From NCBI GenBank assembly GCA_047967505.1, contig CM106538.1: a DNA stretch of 64,000 nucleotides; one strand, written 5' to 3'. A model generated the notes under the pieces. That model did no database searches. It worked only from the letters and a program-made list of their open reading frames with translations, and was not told where the DNA came from. Positions 55,465-64,000 of this stretch are shown here, one piece after another. Origin of the DNA: Dipteris shenzhenensis (lineage: Eukaryota; Polypodiophyta; Polypodiopsida; Gleicheniales). Every line of letters starts with the position of its first letter. Within the stretch, counting starts at the first letter, position 1. The position numbers were made by a program, and so were the translations under genes.

Positions 55465-58400
55465 CTAGCCACAAGCTACAGCTGGCTTCTCACACTGCCA
55501 ATTAAAGCTCTCTTCTTTGTCTGCATCTGACATTGGTTTGACCAACAGGTCCAAATGCGGCACATAACCTTCCTGTTTCATGGGCCTCTTTATGTCTTCG
55601 AGCAAGGACAATAGATTTCGATTTTGTGGGTGGATTTTGTCTCCCACAAGAAACTCCTGCACTTTGTTGTCAACCTCAATCCAGGCCCTTCCAGCAACTT
55701 TCCAGGCACCAGCACATTTTCTCAGCTCTTGTATCTGATGTACGTCCTCCCACATTTGAGCATCAGCATAGATATTTGACATGATCATATAACCAGCAGC
55801 AGTATTTGGATCCAACAAGACAATCTGATCAAAGCACTGTCTTCCTACCAATTTGTCACCATATGTTCTGCAGGCAGCAAGCAGGGATATCCACCCAATA
55901 GTGTCTGGTGGAGTTGGCATACTTTGGATCATCTTTACAGCCTCATTCAAGTGCCCTGCACGCCCAAGAAGATCAACCATGCAATTGAGTTCTAGAGGAC
56001 TCGGTGTGATGTCATGTTTTTCTGTCATTGATTTGAAATACTGATGACCTGCCTCCACTTTGCCTGAATGGCTGCAAGCTGCAAGAATACTACTGTAGGT
56101 CCTACCAGCTGGTTTAAAGCCCTGTTGCTGCATGTCCTCAAGGCATTGCCTGGCTTGCCTCCAGTTCCCATGACGAGCATAACCTGCAATCATTGCATTC
56201 CACGCAACAGAATTTCGACTCAGTAAGTCATGGAACACCTTGTGGGCATCTTCCAAGTGCTCACATTTGGCATAAATGTCAACAAGCAAGCTCCCGATGG
56301 CCATATCTGATTCAAGTCCACTTCTAACAATCTGCTCATGTATCACCCTGCCCTGTCCCAAGGCTCCTATGATACTGCATGCTTTCAAAACACCAAGACA
56401 CGTTACTTTGTCTGGCTTCATGCCAGCCTGTTGCATGTCCACATACAGATAAAGAGCTCTAGACCCATTCCCCTGGTAAGCATATCCTGCAATCATTGCA
56501 CCCCAAGATACCAAGCCACGGCTTGGCATTTGATCAAAGACTACACGGGCTTCCTCCAGGCTGCCACATTTTGAATACATGTCAACAAGGGTGCTCGCGA
56601 CTACCATGCTTGATCGAAATCCCTTTCTGATGACCTGATCATGTATCAGCTTGCCCTGCCCGATTGCACCCATGTTGCTGCAAGCCTTCAAGATGCACGA
56701 GTATGTGACTCTGTCTGGCTTTATACCTTCCTTGTGCATTCTCTCAAAAAGTTTGATGGCAGGAAGGTTATGCCCATGCTGTACATAACCTACAATCATT
56801 GCATTCCATGAGACCACATTGGGCATTGGCAATTTAATAAAGGCTCTGTTGGCCTCACCCAGGTTGCCACACTTGGCATACATGTAAACAACTGTATTCC
56901 CCACAAATTCATCCGATTCAAGTCCGCTTCTGACAATCTGATCATGAATGAGCTTGCCCTGCTCAATGTCTTCCGTAGTGGCACATACTTTCAAAAGGCT
57001 TAAAAAAGTGACTTTGTCTGGTTTAAAGCCCTTCAGAAGCATATCGTCAAAAAGTTTGAAAGCAAGAAGATCATGACCATGCTGGGCATATCCTGCAATC
57101 ATTGCACCCCATGTCCCTGCATCTTTATCCAATAATTCGCTGAAAACTTTATTGGCTGCCTGCAATTTCCCACATTTGGCATACATTTCAACAAGTGTGT
57201 TCCCAATGATTACATCTGATAGAAGTCCACGTCTGATGATTTCATCATGTATTTGCTCACCCTGCCCTACAGCTCCTACATTACCACACGCTTTCAGTAT
57301 GCATGAAAACGTGGATTCGTCTGGTTCTACACTCTCTTCATTCATTTTCTCAAAAAGTTCAAGAGCTGAAAGACCAAGCCCAGAATCAACAAGCCCTGCA
57401 ATCATTGCATTCCATGAGACCACGTTTCTATTCAGCAATGAATCAAACACATTGCGTGCCTCCTCTAGACTCCCACATTTTGCATACACATCGACTAGAG
57501 CACTCCCAACTACAACATCTGCCTCAAGGCCACTGCTGATAATTTTATCATGTACTATCCTGCCTTCTTTTATAGCTCCGATGCAGCAACATGCTTTCAA
57601 AACAGACAAGAGTGTGACTTTACTTGGACTGAGTCCCTCACATTCCATTGTTTTATAGAGTTTGAGAGCATCAAGCCCTTGCCCACGTTGGGTATATCCT
57701 GAAATCATTGTACTCCAAGACACTGTATTCCGGTTTGGTAATTCATTGAACAACTGTTGTGCTTCTTGTAGGTTCCCACATTTGGCATACATGTCAATAA
57801 GGGCATTCTCAACCACCAAATCTAATTCAATCCCACTTGTAACTATCTGCTCATGTATCATCTTTCCATGCTGTATGGATCCTAAGCTGCCACAAGCCTT
57901 CAAGATGCATGAAAAAGTGACTTTGTCTGGCTGTAGACCCTCCTGCTGCATTTTTTTATAAAGATTCAGAGCATGAACACCATGGCCACGCTCAGTATAA
58001 CCCGCAATCATTGCACCCCAGGATACCACATCTTTGTTTGGTAAACTGTCAAACACTTTCCATGCTTCCTCTAGGCTCCCACATTTCGCATACATGTTAA
58101 CCATCATGCTTCCAACAATGGCATCTAATTCCAGTCCACTTCTCATGATCTGTCCATGGATCAGCATTCCCTTGTCGATCGCTTTAGTGCTGCAGCATAC
58201 TTTCAGAAGTGACATGAAAATAAACTTCGATGGCTCCACGCCCTCCTGTTCCATTCTGTGGTACAACTCAAGGACACGCTCACTCTCTCCTAGTTTGACA
58301 TGTGCTAAGATAATTGCACACCATGTATAGATACTTGGTTTCGCAATCTTGCAAAATACTAGGTTGGCTTCCCTCAAGCTCCCACAAGAGGCGAAGAAGC

Positions 58401-58692
58401 GGATAAGGTGGTCCCCTAATGCAGCGACAGAGTCAAGTCCGCCCGAGACCATAAGGGAATGCACTCGCCTGCAAGCTGCTAGATCTTTTCGTTTAGTGCA
58501 ACTCTGCAGAAGATTGTAAACGTTCTCCCTGGATATTGTCAGCCCTTGCTTCTGCACAAGGTCCACAGCATCTAGCGCAGCTTCCAACGGATCTAGTCTT
58601 AAAAGGCTTCTCCGATCTCCAACATAATGTAAGGTTTCAGCATTCTCTGCCACCCTGGCAAGTCCAGTATGGCAGGCCAATGTCATATCCAC
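55465..58692 (-). CDS. PLS-class PPR protein with E region and truncated DYW
   Basis: 1075 residues, single exon. Pentatricopeptide repeats begin about residue 57 and run to about 925 as eight P-L-S triplets of about 101 residues, each with a (V)SW(G/N)AMI(A/S)GY core and a CGSLEEA-type motif. The E region (from about 932, IGWISLLAACRTYGDK) follows. The last 35 residues (EGYVPHLDLLVKPMSDADKE ... CEKPAVACG) match only the start of a DYW deaminase domain. There the HSE zinc-ligand/catalytic motif is QCE, and the protein stops before the CxxCH ligands, so it cannot deaminate by itself. Such proteins bind organellar RNA sequence-specifically and, if editing is involved, need a DYW partner. The N-terminus may hold a targeting peptide but is not a clear one. 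No frame damage is seen. The start is the first Met of the open frame. Confidence 0.93.
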   Translation of the reverse strand: MDMTLACHTGLARVAENAETLHYVGDRRSLLRLDPLEAALDAVDLVQKQGLTISRENVYNLLQSCTKRKDLAACRRVHSLMVSGGLDSVAALGDHLIRFFASCGSLREANLVFCKIAKPSIYTWCAIILAHVKLGESERVLELYHRMEQEGVEPSKFIFMSLLKVCCSTKAIDKGMLIHGQIMRSGLELDAIVGSMMVNMYAKCGSLEEAWKVFDSLPNKDVVSWGAMIAGYTERGHGVHALNLYKKMQQEGLQPDKVTFSCILKACGSLGSIQHGKMIHEQIVTSGIELDLVVENALIDMYAKCGNLQEAQQLFNELPNRNTVSWSTMISGYTQRGQGLDALKLYKTMECEGLSPSKVTLLSVLKACCCIGAIKEGRIVHDKIISSGLEADVVVGSALVDVYAKCGSLEEARNVFDSLLNRNVVSWNAMIAGLVDSGLGLSALELFEKMNEESVEPDESTFSCILKACGNVGAVGQGEQIHDEIIRRGLLSDVIIGNTLVEMYAKCGKLQAANKVFSELLDKDAGTWGAMIAGYAQHGHDLLAFKLFDDMLLKGFKPDKVTFLSLLKVCATTEDIEQGKLIHDQIVRSGLESDEFVGNTVVYMYAKCGNLGEANRAFIKLPMPNVVSWNAMIVGYVQHGHNLPAIKLFERMHKEGIKPDRVTYSCILKACSNMGAIGQGKLIHDQVIRKGFRSSMVVASTLVDMYSKCGSLEEARVVFDQMPSRGLVSWGAMIAGYAYQGNGSRALYLYVDMQQAGMKPDKVTCLGVLKACSIIGALGQGRVIHEQIVRSGLESDMAIGSLLVDIYAKCEHLEDAHKVFHDLLSRNSVAWNAMIAGYARHGNWRQARQCLEDMQQQGFKPAGRTYSSILAACSHSGKVEAGHQYFKSMTEKHDITPSPLELNCMVDLLGRAGHLNEAVKMIQSMPTPPDTIGWISLLAACRTYGDKLVGRQCFDQIVLLDPNTAAGYMIMSNIYADAQMWEDVHQIQELRKCAGAWKVAGRAWIEVDNKVQEFLVGDKIHPQNRNLLSLLEDIKRPMKQEGYVPHLDLLVKPMSDADKEESFNWQCEKPAVACG

Positions 58693-59560
58693 GCTTGCTA
58701 ACTGTTTTTAAAAGCAGCAAGATGACTAACCTAGATACGATTAAAAAAGATGGAAGACATTCCCACTTTAAAAAACATGAGAGGACTGAAAAACATTACA
58801 TATTTACGATGGAAGAAAGTCTCCAAGAAGCATATCCCCGTCGAGAAAGAACCACAGCTCTCCTATTCGGTGAGATACAAAAACTTACAGTCACATATGC
58901 TGTCAAGAGATCGCGAAACATGAAAATTCTGATGCTGCAAAAAATGAAAACACAAAGCCTTCGGAGAATGTTGTGCACTACAAGCAGCAGTATTTTCAAA
59001 AAATACGTTTCATCTAACGCAAGACATTCTATCATTAGGAATGATGGAACCGCAATCGGCAAGGATTTAGAAATCGATGCCTCCTTCCTCGCCTGCCAGA
59101 AGATGTAGTCGACGAAATTTAGGTCCCCTGCAGTTCAGTTGTCTCATCAAGCTAGATACATCACCACCACTTGGAAGGAGATTCCTGCGAGTCATCCCAC
59201 ATACCTGTGCCTGGCTTCTTTTGCAAGGCAGGTTGAGGATTACCATCAACGTAACGGGTCAGTCTTTTGCGTTCGTATTATATGTTTCCGGGTGGTGATG
59301 CGTCTTTCATTGACATAATTTCAAAGCTGAGATTCTTAAATGTACGAGTAGCATGACCAGTCTACGACGGGTTAAAGACCCGCTCCGCTGGGTCTCAAAG
59401 TGAGATTTTAAAATGTTTGTAATTTCTAGCAATAGAATTTCAAGTTTCAAAATCCTCCAGCATAGGCACCACGGCTTGGCTCTATGCTCAGTTTTACTGA
59501 ACTATTCAGTTAGAAGAGCGGCAAAGCATTCGCACAACACCCACCCCCCTTCTTGCACAC
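58693..59560. other. Upstream region of the PPR gene
   Basis: No gene recognised. It should contain the PPR promoter and 5' UTR, but I see no convincing TATA box. Confidence 0.4.
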
Positions 59561-59569
59561 ACACAAATG

Positions 59570-59570
<1 letters not shown>

Positions 59571-59602
<32 letters not shown>

Positions 59603-59641
59603 TCCTTTGATTGTGTCCTCATGATGCACACACACATGCAC

Positions 59642-59691
<50 letters not shown>

Positions 59692-59734
59692 ATATATATA
59701 TTATATATATATATATATCTCCATTGTAAGTTTA
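59571..59734. repeat. CT and AT microsatellites before the gap
   Basis: (CT)n at about 59571-59604 and 59645-59686, then an (AT)n run to about 59718. Confidence 0.9.
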
Positions 59735-59834
59735 NNNNNNNNNNNNNNNNNNNNNNNNNNNNNNNNNNNNNNNNNNNNNNNNNNNNNNNNNNNNNNNNNN
59801 NNNNNNNNNNNNNNNNNNNNNNNNNNNNNNNNNN
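59735..59834. other. Assembly gap (100 N)
   Basis: Exactly 100 Ns inside the simple-repeat block; a conventional placeholder, so the true length is unknown. Confidence 0.99.
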
Positions 59835-59937
59835 GAGAGAGTTAGGAGGAGCGGCGCGGGTCTCTCCTCCCTCTCTCCTCTCTCTCTCCCCGTCTCTCCT
59901 CCCTCTCTCTCTCTCTCTCCTCCCTCCCTCTCCACTC

Positions 59938-59968
<31 letters not shown>

Positions 59969-60454
59969 TTCTCTCCTCCCTCCCTCTCTCTCTCCTCCCC
60001 CTCTCTCTCTCTCTCTCTCTCTCTCTCCCCTCCCTCTCTATCTCTCTCTCTCCTCCCTCTCTCTCTCTCTCCTCCCTCTCTCTCCTCTCTCTCTCTCTCT
60101 CTTCCCTCTCTCTCCTCTCTCTCTCTCCTCTCCCTCTCTCTCCTCCCTCTCTCTTCCCTCTCTCTCTCTCCTCTCCCTCTCTCTCTCCTCTCCCTCTCTC
60201 TCTCCCCTCCCTCCCTCTCTCTCTCTCTCCTCCCTCCCTCTCTCTCTCTCTCCTCCCTCTCTCTCTCCTCCCTCTCTCTCTCTCTCCTCTCCTCTCTCTC
60301 TCCTCCCTCTCTCTCTCTCTCCTCCCTCTCCCTCTCTCTCTCTCCTCCCTCTCTCTCCTCCCTTCCTCTCTCTCTCCTCCCCCTCTCTCCCTCTCTCTCT
60401 CTCTCCCTCTCTCCTCCCTCCCTCTCTCCCTCTCTCCTCCCTCCCTCTCTCTCC

Positions 60455-60486
<32 letters not shown>

Positions 60487-60574
60487 ACTCATCTCTCCTC
60501 CCTCTCTCTCTCTCTTCCCTCTCTCTCCTCCCTCTGTCTCCCTCCCTCTCTCCTCCCTCCCTCTTCCCAATCAT
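59835..60574. repeat. CT-rich simple-repeat array, block 1
   Basis: About 740 bp almost entirely pyrimidine on the plus strand, built from CTCTCTC and CTCCCTC units. Ser/Leu/Pro and Arg/Glu frames across it are artefacts of the repeat. Confidence 0.97.
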
Positions 60575-60725
60575 GGTGCCTTTTACATGAAGTAATCTAC
60601 ACTAAACATTTTTTCAACCCAAAGATGGCCAAGGGAACCTTGGGTATGAAGTTGCTGCATGCTAACATTATGCTGCCACACCAACAGATATTTACCTAAA
60701 AGAGGGCGTGTTTGTAAATTCACAA
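60575..60725. other. Unique 150-bp island between CT arrays
   Basis: Ordinary sequence (CCCAAAGATGGCCAAGGGAA and neighbours) separating the two arrays. No feature is recognised. Confidence 0.7.
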
Positions 60726-60891
60726 CTTCCCTCCTCTCTCTCTCTCTCTCTCTCTTCCCCTCTCTCTCCTCTCTCTCTCTCCTCTCTCTCTCTCTCCTCC
60801 CTCTCTCTCTCTCTCTCCTCTCTCCCTCTCTCTCTCCTCCCTCTCTCCTCTCTCTCTCCCCCTCTCTCCCTCCCTCTCTCTCTCTCTCCCT

Positions 60892-60950
<59 letters not shown>

Positions 60951-61871
60951 CTCCCTCCCTCTCTCTCCTCCTCTTCCCCCTCTCTCTCTCTCTCTCTCTC
61001 TCTACTCTGCTCTCTCTCTCTCTCTCCTCCCTCTCTTCCCTCTCTCTCTCTCTCTTCCCCTCTCTCTCTCTCCTCCCTTCTCCTCTCTCTCTCTCTTCCC
61101 TCTCTCTCCCTCTCTCTCTCTCTCTTCCCTCTCTCTCCTCTCTCTCTCTCCTCTCCCTCTCTCTCTCCTCCCTCTCTCTTCGCTCTCTCTCTCTCTCCTC
61201 CCTCTCTCTCTCTCCTCCCTCTCTCTCTCTCTCCCTCTCTCTCTCTCCTCCCTCCCTCTCTCTCTCTCTCTCCCTCCCTCTCTCTCTCTCCTCCCTCTCT
61301 CTCTCTCTCTCCTCTCCTTCTCTCTCTCTCTCCTCCCTCTCTCTCTCCTCCCTCTCTCTCTCTCTCTCTCTCTCCCTCTCCTTCTCTCTCTCTCTCCTCC
61401 CTCTCTCTCTCCTCCCTCCCTCTCTCTCCTCCCTCTCCCTCTCTCTCTCTCTCCTCCCTCTCTCTCTCACTCTCTCTCTCCTCCCTCCCTCTCTCTCTCT
61501 CCTCCCCCTCTCTCTCTCTCTCTCCCCCTCTCTCCTCCCTCCCTCTCTCCCTCTCTCCTCCCTCCCTCTCTCTCCCTCTCTCCTCTCTCTCTTCTCTCTC
61601 TCATCTCTCCTCCCTTTCTCTCTCTCTGCTCTCTCTCGCTCTCTCTCTCTCTCCTCCCTCCCTCTCTCTCTCTCTCTCCCCTCCCTCTCTCTCTCTCCTC
61701 CCTCTCTCTCTCCCTCCCTCCTCTCTCTCCTCCCTCTCTCTCCTCCCTCCCTCCCTCCTCCCTCTCTCCTCTCTCTCCTCTCTCTCTCTCTCTCCTCCCT
61801 CTCTCCTCCATCTCTCTCTCTCTCTCTCCTCCGTCTCTCTCTCTCCTCCCTCCCTCTCTCTCTCTCTCTCC
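60726..61871. repeat. CT-rich simple-repeat array, block 2
   Basis: About 1.15 kb, nearly pure pyrimidine, followed at 61872-61930 by a purine-rich segment (GGGAGGGAGGAGAGA) that is complementary to it. Confidence 0.97.
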
Positions 61872-61992
61872 AAGGGAAATATGGGAGGGAGGAGAGAATG
61901 GAGAAGGAAGGAGAGAAATAAGGTGGGAGGAAATCCAAGCTCACCACACCAAAATCTTAAAGTCTCCTCCCCACTGTATGGCACATGCCACA

Positions 61993-62437
61993 TGTTGGAG
62001 GGACCTTCCCCTCTTTTTCCATCATAAAGTTTAGTAGGAATATCACAATGGAGTCATGTTTGTGCCAAAACAATCTAGAAAAGGCCAAAGAGCCCGTTTT
62101 TAATGTCAAATGTGCAAAATACTATACGACAAAATATGCCAAAGAGCCCATTTTTAATGTCAAATGTTTCAAAATACTATACCACAAAATATTTTTCCTT
62201 CCTCCTCACATTTTCTTACCCACAGACACCTCTATTTTGGTCTTTATAGGCCATAGTTCTATGGAGGTTGTGGGGTTAAAGGTCACTGTGCCTTAACCCC
62301 AGTTATGTACAATACTCAAACACATATATAAATGAATGAAAAAGAAGATTAGGGTGGTTCTGCACCCACCAAACTTGTGTGGCTCTCTGTCTCTCTCTCT
62401 CCTTCTTCCGTTCTTGCTTCCGTTGAGAGCACTCTCA
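61993..62437 (+). repeat. Probable 5' LTR of copia element 2
   Basis: The end ...GCACTCTCA is fixed by the primer site at 62440. The start TGTTGGAGGG at 61993 is a guess. An ATATATAAATG box lies near 62,323 and a CT-rich stretch near 62,390. Inside are two 54-bp tandem copies of GCCAAAGAGCCC(G/A)TTTTTAA (62084-62137, 62138-62192). Confidence 0.5.
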
Positions 62438-62439
62438 AC

Positions 62440-62451
62440 TGGTATCAGAGC
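62440..62451 (+). other. Primer-binding site, tRNA-iMet type, copia element 2
   Basis: TGGTATCAGAGC, two bases after the LTR end. Confidence 0.88.
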
Positions 62452-63867
62452 CCGGGTGATCTAGCTGAGCGTGCGTGAATGCTTTGAAGCTCAGTAGCTC
62501 TGTGAGAGGAAGGAGAAGCTCTGTGGGAAGCTTTGTGGGTGACTTTACTTGCATCCGAGTGTGCAGAGACCTTGGAGGAACATTTGGAAAAGTCACTTTG
62601 GCTTTGCGAAGTGGTTTTGAGAGCCTGTTAAGAGCTTTCAAAGAAAAAGTCGTTTTTTGAGCTTTTCCCTGTTCCGTTCGATGACAGAGACTCCATATTG
62701 ACTTGTAGAGGCAACTATTGCTTGCTTTTGGTGTCCACATTACTTCAGGAGCTTGGAAACACCTTCATTCTTGAATCTGGGATCATTTCAGTGGATTTCT
62801 AACTCACTGTATCAGTCCTGCGTTTTTTGCCCGGGTGTTGGAACTCAAGTTTGGAGCAACCATTTGCAGATCTGTCAGTTCCGGTGGACTCAGGAGGTCC
62901 TAAAACTTCTATGTTGCTCATCATTCGCACTCCGGTGGAGTTTACAGATAGCTTTGTTTCCAAAAACGTTTTTCAGTCCGTGTGTTGGACCCAGTGATTG
63001 AGACCACGGTTTCCAAAACCGTCTGTCCCATTGCGTTCTGGACGCCCAAAAACCCCTACCTATCAGTTCTTGCGCGATTTGGTGGAGGATTTTCAGAGTT
63101 ATAAATCTCTGTGTATTCGATTTCGTCTCTCTGTTATGCATTTTTCATTCTAAGGTTTTGAAACCTTAGATTTATGCCACATGGTAGTGGATAAGTGTTG
63201 ACTCCCATTTCTCACTCATCGGTTGGGATTTTGGAGTTCTGGCAGAAGAGAGATATTTGCAGATTTTCTTGCTGATTCCGATTATGCAATGGCACCCATG
63301 TTTTGAAGCATCTCAGGTTCTATTTTCAGTAGCGCTCATTATCGTGGGACTATGATTTCTTGAGCATACCTTATGCAGATCACTCTGGTTGCAGTAGTTT
63401 GAGCAGTGTGCGCTCATTCATGGTATGCATTGGGTTGCAGTGGATGATTTATAGGCCATTTGGATGCATTGCGGTCCTTGTTGGATGCGCTGATAGGCCC
63501 AAATTGCCTTGTGGGATGCTATTTTTTATGGACGCCTTGCACATGGATGCTATTTTAAGCTGAGGGACAGCTTTGACACATTGCAGGTGATGCACTGATA
63601 GTGCTATGCTCTCTTGGATGAGACATTATTGATGCATATGCCAGTGGACAGTGTTTATGCTTGAGTCATTTGGCACTTATTGGCATTTTCTTTTGGGCCA
63701 GATTTGCTCATATGGATGCATAGTATATGCACATGAGTCAGATGCTTTGAGTTTTGAGTTTTGGTGATATTTCACTCTATTGTGGCATACACATTTGGGT
63801 GCACCTGGTATTTGTTGTGATTCTCTCTTGCAGGCACTAGCATTTGGGATTTTGCTTTATTTGCATC
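62452..63867 (+). other. Copia element 2 leader
   Basis: 1.4 kb between primer site and gag ATG. No protein is recognised in it. The long leader resembles that of copia element 1 in length but not in sequence. Confidence 0.6.
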
Positions 63868-64000
63868 ATGGCATCCTCTTCCATGTCTGAAAAGGAGTTT
63901 TTCAGCATTAAAAAGTTTGATGGGACAAACTTTTCTTTGTGGAAAGAACAAATAAGGGATGTGCTTATTCAAAAGAAGCAGATTAAACCCTTGGCAGGGA
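63868..64000 (+). CDS. gag: Copia element 2 Gag, N-terminus (runs off window)
   Basis: From ATG 63868 the frame is open to the window end (44 codons): MASSSMSEKEFFSIKKFDG, TNFSLWKEQIRDVLIQKKQI. The KFDGTNFSLWK block is typical of copia Gag. No stop is seen. Confidence 0.85.
   Translation, partial: MASSSMSEKEFFSIKKFDGTNFSLWKEQIRDVLIQKKQIKPLAG

Noticed and set aside
57152-58330. Plus-strand frames of 98-168 codons inside the PPR gene
   Set aside because: Antisense shadows of the repeats; they recur at the same phase in each PPR triplet.
59688-61947. Long open frames (up to 454 codons) rich in Arg/Glu or Ser/Leu/Pro on both strands
   Set aside because: They are translations of CT/GA simple repeat, open in all phases because the repeat lacks stop codons; some cross the N gap.
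1-64000. tRNA, rRNA, CRISPR or bacterial-type systems
   Set aside because: No cloverleaf, rRNA-like sequence or regularly spaced repeats were seen. tRNA-like matches are only the retroelement primer sites, and the window is clearly plant nuclear DNA.

Overview
The window is transposon-dense nuclear DNA from a land plant. It looks most like a fern, or another seed-free lineage with a large genome. The signs are a very long intronless PLS-class PPR gene built from near-uniform P-L-S triplets, an intron-containing plant-type omega-amidase gene, a CCA1/LHY/REVEILLE-type MYB fragment, and nested LTR retrotransposons primed by plant tRNAs. I cannot name the species from sequence alone.

Layout. 0-31 kb is a nest of retroelements. 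A decayed LINE (about 2.03-11.2 kb, +) is split by a young Ty3/gypsy element (2319-8682; 489-bp LTRs that look identical; 5-bp target duplication CCCGC). A second, older Ty3/gypsy element on the minus strand (12071-20792; 1.55-kb LTRs; tRNA-Glu primer site) sits inside the 5' LTR of a Ty1/copia element (11792-12070 plus 20793-25968, +). That copia copy is cut off by a third gypsy remnant (25969-29333, -), which abuts the leader and LTR of a minus-strand copia-like element (to about 30.7 kb). A 1124-bp LTR occurs twice in opposite orientation, at 660-1783 and 28210-29333.

31-36 kb holds mostly anonymous DNA, a 320-bp hAT-like MITE (32794-33113), and a decayed Q-rich reading frame (33.75-35.03 kb) whose in-frame stops in the part read through are only TAG and TGA. 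36.3-40.7 kb carries the 5' two thirds of an omega-amidase (nitrilase-family) gene on the minus strand. Five exons keep the Glu-Lys-Cys triad, and intron 4 is swollen by a LINE. 41-55 kb is mostly intergenic: tandem duplications, a LINE remnant, a CACTA transposase remnant, small hairpin repeats and purine-rich tracts. 55.5-58.7 kb holds the one intact long gene, a 1075-residue PPR protein whose DYW domain is cut to a stub; a partial tandem copy of its 3' end lies just downstream. 59.5-61.9 kb is a CT-rich simple-repeat block with a 100-N gap. From about 62 kb another copia element begins and runs off the window end.

Host genes with support are the PPR protein (probably organellar RNA processing) and omega-amidase (the glutamine-transaminase/omega-amidase pathway, disposing of alpha-ketoglutaramate and alpha-ketosuccinamate). 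The most unusual signal is a captured LHY/REVEILLE MYB-domain fragment between the primer site and gag of the young gypsy element. No RNA gene or CRISPR array was seen.
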